From NCBI GenBank assembly GCA_025057115.1, contig JANWWZ010000002.1, forward strand, positions 1 to 64,000: a DNA stretch of 64,000 bases, written 5' to 3'. The position numbers were made by a program, and so were the translations under genes. This document shows, piece after piece, positions 17,363 through 27,311 of this stretch (position 1 is the stretch's first letter; each line of letters begins with the position of its first letter). The DNA is from Bernardetiaceae bacterium (GTDB lineage: Bacteria; Bacteroidota; Bacteroidia; Cytophagales; Thermoflexibacteraceae). The notes under the pieces are model-generated. The model made no database searches and had not been told where the DNA came from. It saw only the letters and a program-made list of their open reading frames with translations.

Positions 17363-18247
17363 ATGTTTTCAGCTGATGCGCAAAATCAATTCTTTGAGTC
17401 GGCGCTGCTTGAAGCCACAGGTTGGGAGCACCAAATCCTCGATATGAATTTTCTTCACGGAGGCTGCATTAACAATGCAGTAAAGTTACAAACCAATTAC
17501 GGCAAATACTTTCTCAAGTTTAACGAAATGGCTTCTGCTTATGAAATGTTTCAAGCTGAAGCACGCGGGCTAGAAATGCTCGCAGCTACCCATACCCTTA
17601 CCGTGCCGCGCGTTATTGGTGCGGGAAAACAACACGGAAAATCTTATTTGTTGCTGGAGTACTTTGAACCAATCCCGCCTCAACGCAACTACTGGGAGCA
17701 GTTAGGGCAGGGACTAGCAGCCTTACATAGCCATCGCCAGCAAATGTTTGGACTCGACTTTAACAATTATATCGGTAGTTTGCCACAAAATAACGAATGG
17801 ATTGACGACGGTATCAATTTTTTTATCGAAAAGCGCTTACGCGTTCAAGCTGGGCTTGCTTACTACAATCAATTGATCGATGAACCTTTCCTAAAACGCC
17901 TCGACAAACTCTATCAAAAACTTCCCGACCTAATCCCAAAAGAATCTGCCTCCCTCCTACATGGCGATTTATGGGGAGGGAATGTCATTGTAGGGCATCA
18001 AGGCGAGCCATGCTTGATAGACCCTGCGGTGTACTTTGGCTTTCGAGAGGCTGAAATGGCTCAGACGCAACTGTTTGGCGGTTTCCACCAGCGTTTTTAC
18101 CAAGCCTATCGCGAGGCAATGCCCCTGGAAAGCGGCTTTCAAGAACGCGTTCCCATTTACAACCTTTATCCTTTGCTTGTTCATTTGAATTTATTCGGCT
18201 TGGCATATCTTAGTGCAATAGAGCAAACTTTAAAGCGGTTTATTTGA
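17363..18247 (+). CDS. fructosamine/ketosamine-3-kinase family protein
   Basis: Family members phosphorylate sugar adducts on protein amino groups (deglycation repair) using ATP. The 294 residues match the family length. Recognised elements are the N-terminal glycine loop region (FLHGGCINNAVKL), the hinge YLLLEYF, the kinase catalytic loop LHGDLWGGN at residues 199-207 and the metal-binding DPAVYFG following it. It lies 41 bases after the restriction-modification gene and 12 bases before the NMO-family gene, so the two small enzymes are probably cotranscribed. The substrate cannot be told from sequence. Confidence 0.88.
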   Translation: MFSADAQNQFFESALLEATGWEHQILDMNFLHGGCINNAVKLQTNYGKYFLKFNEMASAYEMFQAEARGLEMLAATHTLTVPRVIGAGKQHGKSYLLLEYFEPIPPQRNYWEQLGQGLAALHSHRQQMFGLDFNNYIGSLPQNNEWIDDGINFFIEKRLRVQAGLAYYNQLIDEPFLKRLDKLYQKLPDLIPKESASLLHGDLWGGNVIVGHQGEPCLIDPAVYFGFREAEMAQTQLFGGFHQRFYQAYREAMPLESGFQERVPIYNLYPLLVHLNLFGLAYLSAIEQTLKRFI

Positions 18248-18259
18248 TAATATCCAGTG

Positions 18260-19219
18260 ATGAACTTTAGCAATCGCATTACGGAGTTGCTCAACATTCG
18301 CTATCCGATCATTCAAGCAGGAATGGTCTGGTGCAGTGGTTGGCGCTTGGCAGCGGCTGTTTCCAGTGCAGGCGCGCTAGGGGTCATCGGCTCAGGTTCG
18401 ATGTACCCCGAAGTGTTGCGCCAACACATTCAAAAATGTCGTGCAGCCTTGCCTGAAGGAACTCCTTTTGCTGTTAATGTCCCCATGCTCTATCCCGATA
18501 TCGATAAACACATGGAGATTATCATGCAAGAGCGCGTGCCTATTGTGATTACTTCTGCTGGCAACCCCGCCATTTGGACAGAACGGCTTAAAACCAATGG
18601 CATAAAAGTCATCCACGTAGTCAGTAGTGTGAAGTTTGCCCGTAAGGCTCAACAAGCAGGGGTGGACGCCCTCGTAGCAGAAGGATTTGAAGCGGGTGGA
18701 CACAATGGACGCGAAGAAACCACTACTTTATGCCTTATTCCCATGGTCAGACAAGCAGTGGAGATTCCATTGATTGCAGCAGGAGGAATTGCTTCTGGAG
18801 CAGCTATGTTGGCTGCCTTTGCTTTAGGAGCAGAAGGAGTACAAATAGGAACGCGCTTTGCCGCCTCTATAGAATCTTCTGCACACCAAGGTTTTAAAGA
18901 AAAAATTATTTCCCTTCAGGAAGGCGATACTGAACTGGTCCTCAAGCAGCTATCCCCTGTACGACTGGTAAAGAATGAATTTTATCAGCAAGTCAAACAA
19001 GCAGAACTACGCGGGGCTACTGTGGAAGAACTCAAAGCCATTTTAGGCAAAGGTCGCGCTAAGAAGGGTATGTTCGAAGGCGACCTTGTAGAAGGCCAGC
19101 TAGAAATTGGTCAAATTTCCGCCATGGTCAATGCCATCCAGCCTGCCAGGCAAATCGTAGAAGAAATCTGGCAAGAATTCAAGCAAGGCATTGAAACCTT
19201 AAGGCAACTACCCATATAA
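18260..19219 (+). CDS. NMO/2-nitropropane dioxygenase family flavoprotein
   Basis: This is an FMN-dependent TIM-barrel protein of the nitronate monooxygenase / FabK-like family. It shows the N-terminal RYPIIQAGMVW segment, the EGFEAGGHNG loop near residues 143-152, and the phosphate-binding motifs AAGGIASG and GAEGVQIGTRF. The reaction could be nitronate oxidation or an enoyl-ACP reductase-like reduction; the sequence does not separate the two with certainty. The ATG at 18260 is chosen; a GTG directly before it at 18257 is possible. Its stop is one base from the stop of the convergent TPR gene. Confidence 0.85.
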   Translation: MNFSNRITELLNIRYPIIQAGMVWCSGWRLAAAVSSAGALGVIGSGSMYPEVLRQHIQKCRAALPEGTPFAVNVPMLYPDIDKHMEIIMQERVPIVITSAGNPAIWTERLKTNGIKVIHVVSSVKFARKAQQAGVDALVAEGFEAGGHNGREETTTLCLIPMVRQAVEIPLIAAGGIASGAAMLAAFALGAEGVQIGTRFAASIESSAHQGFKEKIISLQEGDTELVLKQLSPVRLVKNEFYQQVKQAELRGATVEELKAILGKGRAKKGMFEGDLVEGQLEIGQISAMVNAIQPARQIVEEIWQEFKQGIETLRQLPI

Positions 19220-19220
19220 A

Positions 19221-20129
19221 TTATTTTTTCAAAAGTTCAAGCTGCTTTTTAGCATAGCTAATTTCTTCCTCACTGAGGTGAGGAAACTGTAAAAATTGCC
19301 GATAATACTTAGAGGCTTCTGTGAGCTGTCCGCTATCGCGATAGAGGTCGGCTAGGTTGAGTACAACAATGGATTTTTCGGGGAAATTTTTCCTACATTC
19401 CAAGAGCAATTCTTCTGCTTTGGAGAAGTTTCCTAGCTTGTAGTAAACAAATCCCAAATTGTTGAGGACTTCTTCTACAGGACCTGCCGTAGCATGCGGT
19501 CCGTACTGCCAGTAACTGTAAAGCTGTTCCCAAATTTGCAAGGCAGCTTCTAAGTTTCCTTGTTGATAAAGCTGCAAGGCTTTCAAGTGAAGTTCCTTGC
19601 GCGCTTGAGCTACCATTGCACTAATACCCGTATCAACAGTGCGCTGTTTTTGTAAAAGTAATTTTCCATTGAAAAACACAATTTCATCCGAGCAATTGGC
19701 TCGAACTGTGCCTGCGGCGTAATAACGAGTAAGGAGTAATTTATTATCCTGTGCGGCAAAATTTTCAGGTCGCAGGGAACCCAATCCACCACAATGGTCA
19801 AAATCGTAAAATTTTTCTGCGCCCACTTGCTGATTAAGTAGCTCAGTTTGCTGGGAGTCTATTTGTCCATCAGCAAGGCGGTAAGCAAATAGGCGGGCAT
19901 GAATGCCATCGGCAGGGTCTTGTGACCAGTTGGCTACGTCTTCTGTGCGGCGCACTGCCACCAGCAAAATGCCAAAGGGCGAGCCTGGCACCGCCAGCGC
20001 TTTTTGATATAAAATCTTCTTTCCTGCAGTGAATTCTTGATAAGCAGGTTGAGTGCTCAGCTCTGCTGGCTGAGCTACCGCAGTCCAATAAAGGAATAAC
20101 CCGAACAATGCAAAAATTAAACCCATCAT
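19221..20129 (-). CDS. secreted TPR-repeat protein, unknown function
   Basis: A 302-residue protein with an N-terminal signal peptide (LIFALFGLFLYWTAVAQ, residues 4-20). The middle part is of unknown fold and contains the phrase DFDHCGGLG near residue 110. At least three TPR units lie from about residue 185 to the end (for example ALQLYQQGNLEAALQIWEQL, then NNLGFVYYKLGNFSKAEELL). TPRs usually hold protein partners, so a periplasmic or outer-membrane scaffold role is inferred. It is convergent with the NMO-family gene, with a single base between the stops. The first two codons are both ATG. Confidence 0.8.
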   Translation of the reverse strand: MMGLIFALFGLFLYWTAVAQPAELSTQPAYQEFTAGKKILYQKALAVPGSPFGILLVAVRRTEDVANWSQDPADGIHARLFAYRLADGQIDSQQTELLNQQVGAEKFYDFDHCGGLGSLRPENFAAQDNKLLLTRYYAAGTVRANCSDEIVFFNGKLLLQKQRTVDTGISAMVAQARKELHLKALQLYQQGNLEAALQIWEQLYSYWQYGPHATAGPVEEVLNNLGFVYYKLGNFSKAEELLLECRKNFPEKSIVVLNLADLYRDSGQLTEASKYYRQFLQFPHLSEEEISYAKKQLELLKK

Positions 20130-20361
20130 AACAATATTTTCAACTGCAAAATAGCCTTAGCTATCACTTCCCTAATTTAGACAAAATCACCCGTTCTTGC
20201 TTTTTCTCCCTACCAAATTCCGACTGGCTCATGAAAATAGCACGCACCGTTCTCCTTTCGCCCTACTCGAGTAAATTTTATTAAAAACATTTCCTCGACA
20301 CAACATTTTTTGCCATCGGCATTACCTTTGTCACCAAGCCAATCTACAACCACTAACTAAT

Positions 20362-21924
20362 ATGATGAGGAAGACCCGTTGCTTGCAGTTTTTCTTACTA
20401 CTGCTTGTCTTTCAAGGAATCAGCTTTGTCCTTTACGCACAAGACGTGCTCACCTACAGCGCAACCATTACCCAAGAAGATCTCAAAAAACACCTTTCTT
20501 ACATTGCCTCCGACGAGTTAGAAGGTCGCGACACGGGCTCTAAAGGGTTACAACTGGCTGCCAAGTACATTGCAAACCATTTTAAAGAGTGGGGACTTAT
20601 AGGACCTGTGCGCAGCAATCCAACTAATCCATATCTCCAACCCGTTCCGTTGAAAGTAACTCGCTTTGAGACTACTTTCACTGTCAAAGGAAAAATCCTC
20701 GAACCATTTAAGGATTACATTGCCATCAACCACCAACTCTCCACCAGCAAAAGCAAAACGCAGCTAGTGTTTGCAGGGTACGGCATTGATGATGAACAGT
20801 ATTCCGACTTCAAAGACAAGTCGATCAACCTGAAAAACAAAGCAGTGGTAATTGTCAATCAAGAGCCGCGCGATGGGCAAGGAAAATATCTTCTTTCTGG
20901 AACGGACAAACCTTCTGAAAAATGGAACATAAGCAAACGGGTAGAGCTTTTGCGAAAAAAAGGAGCGCGTTACATACTTGTTGCCATCTCTGACGAAATA
21001 TTCTACCGATATGCCAATGCGATGAAAGCCAGTGCAGAAAAGGGCATCATAAGCCTTGCAGGCGCTGCTCCTCGTTCCTGGCGACTTTCAGGAGATATCA
21101 TAATACCTATTTCATCCCTGCCTACGCTTTTGAGCGTGGATTCGGCAAAGCTGGCTCAAAATGTCGCTGGAACCATTCAAACTCCATTTAAAGCTCGGAT
21201 CAAAAAAATAGAAGAAGAAATTTTTTCTGACAACGTAGTAGGGCTAATAGAAGGTACCGACAAAAAAGAAGAAGTAGTAGTGCTCTCTGCTCATTACGAC
21301 CATGTAGGCATTCAGGAAGGGCAGGTAATGAATGGAGCCGACGATGATGGCTCTGGAGTGGTAGCAGTGATGGAAATGGCACAAGCCTTTGCCAAGGCAA
21401 AAGCCGAGGGGAAAGGACCGCGCCGCAGCGTGTTATTTTTGCTGGTAACTGCAGAGGAAAAAGGATTATTAGGCTCCCAGTACTACACGGACCAAAATCC
21501 AATTTTCCCCCTTGCCAATACGGTAGCAAATCTCAACATAGATATGATAGGGCGAATCGACCAACGCTACAAAGACGATCCCAATTATGTGTACATCATT
21601 GGTTCTGACCGTCTTTCTACTGACTTGCACAATATTGGTCAACAAGTAGGCGAAAAATACTTCCCCGATTTGAAATTAGACTACACCTATAACGACCCCA
21701 ACGATCCCAACCGATTTTATTTCCGCTCTGACCACTACAATTTTGCCAAACATGGCATTCCTTCCGTGTTTTACTTCAACGGAACCCATCAAGACTATCA
21801 CCAACCTACGGATGACGTAGAAAAAATTCACTTTGGCAAGCTGGAAAAAATTGCGCGTTATATTTTTACAACCGCGTGGGAAATTGCCAATCGGCAAGAG
21901 CGGCTTGTGGTAGATAAACAATGA
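20362..21924 (+). CDS. secreted M28 family zinc peptidase
   Basis: A metallopeptidase of family M28 (aminopeptidase type, two zinc ions), 520 residues. Signal peptide at residues 1-27 ([20 protein letters not shown]). A PA-type insertion ([12 protein letters not shown]) precedes the catalytic part. Zinc ligands and catalytic residues are visible in order: [27 protein letters not shown] (catalytic Glu then ligand Glu), NIDMIGR and [10 protein letters not shown]. It probably trims peptides outside the cytoplasm. The start has two consecutive ATG codons (20362, 20365). The 232-base upstream gap holds a small perfect palindrome, TACTCGAGTA, at 20264-20273. Confidence 0.93.
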   Translation: MMRKTRCLQFFLLLLVFQGISFVLYAQDVLTYSATITQEDLKKHLSYIASDELEGRDTGSKGLQLAAKYIANHFKEWGLIGPVRSNPTNPYLQPVPLKVTRFETTFTVKGKILEPFKDYIAINHQLSTSKSKTQLVFAGYGIDDEQYSDFKDKSINLKNKAVVIVNQEPRDGQGKYLLSGTDKPSEKWNISKRVELLRKKGARYILVAISDEIFYRYANAMKASAEKGIISLAGAAPRSWRLSGDIIIPISSLPTLLSVDSAKLAQNVAGTIQTPFKARIKKIEEEIFSDNVVGLIEGTDKKEEVVVLSAHYDHVGIQEGQVMNGADDDGSGVVAVMEMAQAFAKAKAEGKGPRRSVLFLLVTAEEKGLLGSQYYTDQNPIFPLANTVANLNIDMIGRIDQRYKDDPNYVYIIGSDRLSTDLHNIGQQVGEKYFPDLKLDYTYNDPNDPNRFYFRSDHYNFAKHGIPSVFYFNGTHQDYHQPTDDVEKIHFGKLEKIARYIFTTAWEIANRQERLVVDKQ

Positions 21925-21982
21925 AGAAACCTACAGCAAAGCAGAGAGAGGCGCGTTATCTTATAAGCAAATATCTCAGCCT

Positions 21983-22927
21983 ATGAAAAAAGTCCTTATC
22001 ACGGGTGCTGCTGGTTTTTTAGGTTCGCACTTGTGCGACCGCTTTGTGCAGGAGGGATATTACGTCATCGGCATGGATAACCTTCTCACTGGCAGTCTGG
22101 AAAACATAGAGCACTTGTTTCCTCTCAAAAACTTTGAGTATCACCACCACGATGTAACTAAGTTTGTCCACATTCCAGGAGAGTTGCACTACATTTTGCA
22201 CTTTGCTTCACCAGCAAGCCCGGTGGATTACCTCAGAATGCCTATTCAGACCATGAAAGTAGGCTCCATAGGTACTATTAACCTGTTAGGATTGGCAAAG
22301 GAAAAAAAAGCGCGCATTTTGGTGGCTTCCACTTCTGAAATATACGGCGATCCCAGTGTACATCCCCAAACTGAAGAGTATTGGGGCAATGTAAATCCCG
22401 TTGGTCCGCGAGGAGTGTATGACGAGGCAAAGCGATTTATGGAAGCCATCACAATGGCTTACCATCGGTTTCACGGGGTGGATACGCGCATTGTGCGCAT
22501 TTTCAATACCTATGGTCCGCGCATGCGCCTTGACGATGGACGCGCGCTGCCCGCTTTCATGAACCAAGCCCTCAGAGGAGAAGACCTCACGGTATTCGGC
22601 GATGGAAGCCAAACCCGTTCTTTTTGTTACGTCGATGATATGGTAGAAGGCATTTACCGCCTCTTGATGAGCAACTATCATCTGCCCATTAACTTAGGCA
22701 ATCCATATGAAATTACTATCAAGCAGTTTGCCGAGGAAATTATTGCTTTGACGGGTTGCAAGCAAAAAATTGTCTATAAACCATTGCCTCAAGACGATCC
22801 CAAACAGCGGCGCCCTGATATAACCAAAGCTCGCCAAATTTTAGGCTGGGAACCCCAAATAGACCGCGCCGAAGGACTGCGCCGAACCTATGAATATTTC
22901 AAACAAAAATTGCAAAAACAATCATGA
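21983..22927 (+). CDS. NAD-dependent UDP-glucuronate decarboxylase-like SDR enzyme
   Basis: An extended short-chain dehydrogenase close to UDP-glucuronic acid decarboxylase (UXS), which makes UDP-xylose for surface polysaccharides. Rossmann motif GAAGFLGS is at residues 8-15, the Ser-containing STSEIYGDP is near 114-122, and the catalytic Tyr146-xxx-Lys150 sits in YDEAK. Family signatures IFNTYGPRM and [14 protein letters not shown] are present. The 314-residue length fits soluble bacterial UXS. Its TGA overlaps the ATG of the following cupin gene by four bases, so translation is probably coupled. Confidence 0.9.
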   Translation: MKKVLITGAAGFLGSHLCDRFVQEGYYVIGMDNLLTGSLENIEHLFPLKNFEYHHHDVTKFVHIPGELHYILHFASPASPVDYLRMPIQTMKVGSIGTINLLGLAKEKKARILVASTSEIYGDPSVHPQTEEYWGNVNPVGPRGVYDEAKRFMEAITMAYHRFHGVDTRIVRIFNTYGPRMRLDDGRALPAFMNQALRGEDLTVFGDGSQTRSFCYVDDMVEGIYRLLMSNYHLPINLGNPYEITIKQFAEEIIALTGCKQKIVYKPLPQDDPKQRRPDITKARQILGWEPQIDRAEGLRRTYEYFKQKLQKQS

Positions 22928-23250
22928 ACTACTATCAGCTAGCGCACCTACCTGCCAAAGAGTTCCTGCGTGGCTTTTGGGGACGCGCCATTCACACCCA
23001 AATGGCTACGCTCATTTACTGGGAAGTGGATCCGGAAGCAGTCTTACCGCTTCACCAGCACCCCCATGAGCAAATTGTAAACCTACTGGAAGGCGAATTT
23101 GAAATGACCATCGAAGGGAAAACTTATCTGCTCAAAGCAGGCGATGTGTTAGTAATTCCCAGTGGAGCTCTCCACGAAGGCAGGGCTATGAGCAAACCCT
23201 GCAAAATCTTGGATGTTTTCTGCCCTGTCCGAGAAGACTACAAAATTTAA
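22924..23250 (+). CDS. small single-domain cupin protein
   Basis: A 108-residue beta-barrel cupin. Motif 1 is [17 protein letters not shown] with two metal-binding His and the Glu; motif 2 is [15 protein letters not shown] with the third His. It starts within the stop of the UXS-type gene (ATGA overlap). The coupling suggests a role in sugar-nucleotide or surface-sugar metabolism, but the substrate is unknown. Confidence 0.85.
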   Translation: MNYYQLAHLPAKEFLRGFWGRAIHTQMATLIYWEVDPEAVLPLHQHPHEQIVNLLEGEFEMTIEGKTYLLKAGDVLVIPSGALHEGRAMSKPCKILDVFCPVREDYKI

Positions 23251-23324
23251 CCCTTAGCTCTGGGGATTACTTTTTAGGTCTCTTCAAGGTCTCTTTTGGC
23301 GCCGCTACACTACTTTTGCTGGCT

Positions 23325-24185
23325 ATGGAAACCAAGTCGGTCAATCACTTTCAAACGCACGTGTTGTTAATCGATTGCCCCGACCAGCAAGGACTAGTGC
23401 ATAAAATCACAGGTGTTCTCTACCATCATCACCTCAACATTTTGCGCAACGATGAGTTTGTGGAACGCACCACGGGTCATTTCTACATGCGCACCGAGTT
23501 TGTTGGTCCGTTAAATGCTGAAAAAGTCATTTACGGATTGCGGGGCATCTTACCCGACGAAGCTAACATTAGGCTAGAAAGCGTTCACCCCAAGCGCGTA
23601 GTAATTCTGGCTACTAAAGAGCACCATTGCCTTAGCGATTTGCTGGTGCGCAATATGTACAAAGATTTGCTCATGGATGTAAAAGCAGTCATTGCCAACC
23701 GCGAACACTTGCGACCTTTGGTTGAAAAATTTGACATTCCATTTATTTACCTACCGCATGAAGGACTTTCCAGGCAAGAACACGAATCCGAATTGCTGAA
23801 AGCCATTGCTCCTTTCCATCCAGAATTTTTGGTCCTGGCAAAGTACATGCGCATCCTCACTGCCGATTTTATAAGCCATTTTCCCAATCGGATTATTAAT
23901 ATTCACCATTCTTTTTTGCCAGCTTTTGTAGGAGCTAATCCATACAAGCAAGCCTATGAACGCGGGGTAAAAATTATTGGCGCAACGGCCCATTTTGTAA
24001 ACGAAAACCTGGATGAAGGACCTATCATTATGCAAGATGTCATTCACGTGGACCACAGCAAGACTGCTGCTGACATGGCTCGCGCTGGACGCGATGTAGA
24101 AAAAATTGTTCTAGCTCGTGCTTTGAAACTCGTTTTCGAGGACCGCGTATTTGTCAGAAACAACAAAACGGTAATTTTTGAGTGA
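23325..24185 (+). CDS. purU: formyltetrahydrofolate deformylase
   Basis: PurU hydrolyses 10-formyltetrahydrofolate to formate and tetrahydrofolate, balancing the one-carbon pool. It is 286 residues from the ATG at 23325. A TTG at 23316 gives a longer frame, but the ATG begins just before the ACT domain (residues about 6-85, LIDCPDQQGLVHKITG). The formyltransferase-fold domain follows, with the active-site NIHHSFLPAF near residue 190 and the catalytic Asp in LDEGPIIMQ near 230. Upstream, TACTTTTG at 23311-23318 fits the -7 promoter element and would give an almost leaderless message. Confidence 0.95.
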   Translation: METKSVNHFQTHVLLIDCPDQQGLVHKITGVLYHHHLNILRNDEFVERTTGHFYMRTEFVGPLNAEKVIYGLRGILPDEANIRLESVHPKRVVILATKEHHCLSDLLVRNMYKDLLMDVKAVIANREHLRPLVEKFDIPFIYLPHEGLSRQEHESELLKAIAPFHPEFLVLAKYMRILTADFISHFPNRIINIHHSFLPAFVGANPYKQAYERGVKIIGATAHFVNENLDEGPIIMQDVIHVDHSKTAADMARAGRDVEKIVLARALKLVFEDRVFVRNNKTVIFE

Positions 24186-24345
24186 GCTCCACAACTATTT
24201 TTCGTTTTTTTCAGTTTGTGTGAAGAAGGAATTTACTATGCCTTGTTCAATGACCTGCCAACTGGTTAATATTTTCTACAGACTTGGTCGCTTCTCCAAC
24301 CATGCCCTACCGCCCCAAAACGAACCAGCCAATGCATTGCGGACC

Positions 24346-25560
24346 ATGCCTTTCTTTCTGCTTAGATTGAAAAAATACATTTTTTGGCACTTGATAGCGT
24401 TGTTTGCTGTAGCCAAACCCCTTCACAGTCAGCAGTTGCCTCATCCCGATAGCGTAGAAATGCTCTTGACTAACATAGCTATCCAAATAGAATGCACACA
24501 AGCCATCAACAACATGTACAATTTTAAATTTGGTCAAGCAGAAAGTATTTTTCAATGGCTCAGGCGGACGTATCCCCATCATCCCTTGCCTTATTTTTTA
24601 ATGGGGCTAAGCCAATGGTGGAAAATTATGCCTAACCCTGATAATACCCGATACGATGAACGCTTTTTAGCCTACATGGATAGCGCCATCGACCGAGCTG
24701 AAAAAATTTTTGATAAAGGAAAACCCAAGCAAAAAATAGAAGCTGCGTTTTTTCTTGCAGCCGCTTGGGGCTTTAAAGGACGTCTCTACTCTGACCGCAG
24801 GCAATGGGCAAAGGCTACCTTAGCTGGCAAACGCGCCATTCACTACATGGAATACGCTTCTGACAAGAACGATCTTAGCCCTGAACTGCTTTTCGGAGAT
24901 GGGTTGTATAATTACTACTCCATTTGGGTGCCAGAAAATTACCCCATGCTCAAGCCAGTGCTTTGGTTTTTTAAAAAGGGCGATAAAGCACTGGGAATTA
25001 AGCAACTGGAACAAGTAGTAGCCGATGCCTTCTACGCCAAAACCGAAGCAATGAACTTTTTAATGCGCATCTATAGCGATGAGAACATGCCTGAAAAAGC
25101 CTTTGAAACTGCCAAATACTTGCACAAAACTTTTCCAGATAATCCTTACTTTCACCGCTATTATGCGCGCCTGCTTTACCAATATGGGCAGTTTTACGAA
25201 CTAGAAAGCGTAGCCAAAAGTATTTTAGAAAAAATTGACAGTGGCATGCCAGGCTACGAAGAAGTAAGCGGGCGTTACGCCAGTTTTTACCTAGCGCATC
25301 TTTATCGCGTAGGATACCGCGATGCGGAAAAGGCGAAGTACTACTACCAGCGCACAGTTGAATTTTCGGAAAAAATTCAAGCCTATGATGCCGGGTATTA
25401 CTTATTTGCTCTTTCTGAATTGGCTCAAATGGCTCACGGAGAAAAAAACATTCTCCTTGCCAAACAGTACTACGAAAAAATTGTACAACATGCCGATAAA
25501 GACCATCCCACTTACAAAGAAGCAAAAGAATACCTCAAAAAGCATCGCAAAGTAAAATAG
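24346..25560 (+). CDS. secreted TPR-repeat protein, unknown function
   Basis: 404 residues from the ATG at 24346, chosen because it opens a typical signal peptide (LKKYIFWHLIALFAVAKPLHSQ). The frame continues upstream to an ATG at 24238 and a TTG at 24178, but this would place 36-56 polar residues before the signal. Mature regions are helical repeats: FGQAESIFQWLRRTYPHHPL, AMNFLMRIYSDENMPEKAFE and a last unit near NILLAKQYYEKIV. It probably acts in the periplasm or at the outer membrane as a scaffold. It follows purU directly and may share its transcript. No enzymatic motif seen. Confidence 0.78.
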   Translation: MPFFLLRLKKYIFWHLIALFAVAKPLHSQQLPHPDSVEMLLTNIAIQIECTQAINNMYNFKFGQAESIFQWLRRTYPHHPLPYFLMGLSQWWKIMPNPDNTRYDERFLAYMDSAIDRAEKIFDKGKPKQKIEAAFFLAAAWGFKGRLYSDRRQWAKATLAGKRAIHYMEYASDKNDLSPELLFGDGLYNYYSIWVPENYPMLKPVLWFFKKGDKALGIKQLEQVVADAFYAKTEAMNFLMRIYSDENMPEKAFETAKYLHKTFPDNPYFHRYYARLLYQYGQFYELESVAKSILEKIDSGMPGYEEVSGRYASFYLAHLYRVGYRDAEKAKYYYQRTVEFSEKIQAYDAGYYLFALSELAQMAHGEKNILLAKQYYEKIVQHADKDHPTYKEAKEYLKKHRKVK

Positions 25561-25597
25561 TCCAAATTTTAGCAAACCCCTTTGCTGAACCTGTTCA

Positions 25598-25612
25598 TAC
25601 CCTCAGAGGGTA
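25598..25612. repeat. 15-base palindrome between convergent genes
   Basis: TACCCTC and GAGGGTA flank a single central A. The site lies between the stop of the TPR gene and the stop of the CDF transporter gene. It could be a minimal termination signal for either gene or a protein-binding site; there is no proper loop. Confidence 0.3.
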
Positions 25613-25675
25613 GATTCTTTGTGCAGTAAAACAAGGCGCGTAGCTTGCTAAATTTTTCTAGATTTGACGTGCTTC

Positions 25676-26668
25676 TTACGACAAAATTTTATGCTTGCTA
25701 TTTTGCATGGCAATTTCTTTTGTCCACTTCACCTTTTTGACAAAAGGCACTTTTCTGACAGGGCAGTCGAAAATTGTGCAAATTGAGCAAGAAGCTTTTA
25801 CACAAGGATCGGCATGAATGAAAATCTCTACCCTATTTTCCATTTCCGTATTGATGATATCTCCTACTGCTTTGGCTTCTTCGTGAGCTTGCTCTACGGT
25901 CAAATACCAAGGCAAAGTTAGATGGCAGTCGATATGCAACCGGGGTCCGTATTTGATAATGCGCAAGTTATGTACGTCGATCCAGTTAGGGCGGCGCTCT
26001 CGTTCTAAAATGCTAATGACTTGTGCTACAAGGACTTCATCGGCAGCGTCCATGACCCCCGAAATGGCATGTTGTAAAATGCCCCATCCATTGCGAACAA
26101 TTAAAACGCCGAACACAATAGCCATCAAGCTATCAATCCAATCCCAGCCTGTTAATAAGACCATCAAAAGCCCTGCGATGAGTCCCAGACTGGTATAGCC
26201 ATCGCTCATGAGGTGTTCCCCATCAGCTTGCAAAGAAGGAGAGTGCATTTCTCGCCCTCTATAGCGCAAGTAGTAGCCCATGGCGTAATTAATGCTACCC
26301 GTTACTGTGGTCAGTAGAATGCCCTTATCCAGCAAAGCAACATTGGTAGAATCCCAAAATCCATAGATGGCTTTTGCTATCGAGGCAACACCTGCTAACA
26401 TAATGAGCGAGGCTTCAAAACCAGAGCTGAGAAATTCTATTTTTCCATGTCCATAAGGGTGTTCCCTATCGCGCGGCTTGGCAGAGACATGAACGCAGTA
26501 AAGGGCGACTGCTCCCCCTACTAGATTGACCAATGACTCCAGGGCGTCGGAAAACACTGCATCTGAATGCGTTAGGTAGTGAGTAACAAATTTGACCACC
26601 GCCAGCAGAGCTCCTATTGCAAGGGTTATTAAGAGCAATTCTTGCCTGGAAAGCCGAGCAAAAAGCAT
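25676..26668 (-). CDS. cation diffusion facilitator (CDF) metal exporter
   Basis: A 330-residue proton-coupled divalent-metal exporter of the CDF family. Six membrane segments are expected in the first 205 residues. Transport-site residues are visible in SDAVFSDALES (helix II) and HLMSDG (helix V, His-xxx-Asp). The cytoplasmic domain follows (residues about 205-285) with the usual LRIIKYGPRLHIDCHL strand. Odd: after the usual end there is a Cys-rich tail (CVKASCSICTIFDC) that may bind or sense metal. It is divergent from rfbC with an 80-base gap. Confidence 0.92.
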   Translation of the reverse strand: MLFARLSRQELLLITLAIGALLAVVKFVTHYLTHSDAVFSDALESLVNLVGGAVALYCVHVSAKPRDREHPYGHGKIEFLSSGFEASLIMLAGVASIAKAIYGFWDSTNVALLDKGILLTTVTGSINYAMGYYLRYRGREMHSPSLQADGEHLMSDGYTSLGLIAGLLMVLLTGWDWIDSLMAIVFGVLIVRNGWGILQHAISGVMDAADEVLVAQVISILERERRPNWIDVHNLRIIKYGPRLHIDCHLTLPWYLTVEQAHEEAKAVGDIINTEMENRVEIFIHADPCVKASCSICTIFDCPVRKVPFVKKVKWTKEIAMQNSKHKILS

Positions 26669-26702
26669 GAGTGCTCAAAAATTCTATCCACTCAAAATTA
26701 CC

Positions 26703-26710
26703 TACCTTTG
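26703..26710 (+). promoter_or_regulatory. candidate -7 element (TACCTTTG) for rfbC
   Basis: TACCTTTG matches TAnnTTTG and lies 39 bases before the rfbC ATG, leaving a leader of about 35 bases. No convincing -33 TTTG. Confidence 0.4.
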
Positions 26711-26748
26711 TAGCATAATTTGAAAAATATCTCGACTATTTTACAGCG

Positions 26749-27300
26749 ATGCCATTTCATCCGACGCCTCTTGCTGGCTTGTGGATTTTTGAACCTTGCG
26801 TGTTTGAAGATGAACGCGGTTATTTCTTCGAAAGTTTCAACCAACGCCTTTTTGCAGAACATTTGGGGCAAGAAATTGTGTTTGTGCAAGACAATCAATC
26901 CAAATCTACTTATGGAGTGATTCGCGGATTGCACTTTCAACGCGGTCAGTATGCTCAGGCTAAGTTAGTCCGCGTGCTAAGTGGGCGCGTGCTCGATGTA
27001 GCCCTAGATATCCGCCCCGACTCTCCTACTTTTGGACAGCACTTTGCCATTGAACTTTCTGCCGAGAACCGTCTGCAAGTGTTTATTCCTCGCGGATTTG
27101 CTCATGGATTTGCCGTACTGAGCCCCACAGCAGAATTTTTTTACAAATGCGACAATTTCTATGCCCCCCAACACGAAGGCGGCATCTACTATGCCGATCC
27201 ACAATTAAAAATTAATTGGAAAATTCCTCTACAGGATCAAATTGTATCGATAAAAGATAAGCAACAGCCTTTATTTGCCTCGATTATCAATCAATTGTAA
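26749..27300 (+). CDS. rfbC: dTDP-4-dehydrorhamnose 3,5-epimerase
   Basis: RfbC epimerises dTDP-4-keto-6-deoxyglucose at C3 and C5 on the way to dTDP-L-rhamnose. The 183-residue length is normal. Markers are FEDERGYFFESFN, the active-site His in VIRGLHFQ, DVALDIRPDSPTFG, and IPRGFAHGFAVLS. No rfbA, rfbB or rfbD neighbours are seen, so the rest of the pathway must be elsewhere. It is followed after 11 bases by a glycosyltransferase gene, probably in the same operon. Confidence 0.95.
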   Translation: MPFHPTPLAGLWIFEPCVFEDERGYFFESFNQRLFAEHLGQEIVFVQDNQSKSTYGVIRGLHFQRGQYAQAKLVRVLSGRVLDVALDIRPDSPTFGQHFAIELSAENRLQVFIPRGFAHGFAVLSPTAEFFYKCDNFYAPQHEGGIYYADPQLKINWKIPLQDQIVSIKDKQQPLFASIINQL

Positions 27301-27311
27301 ACTTTTTCAAC

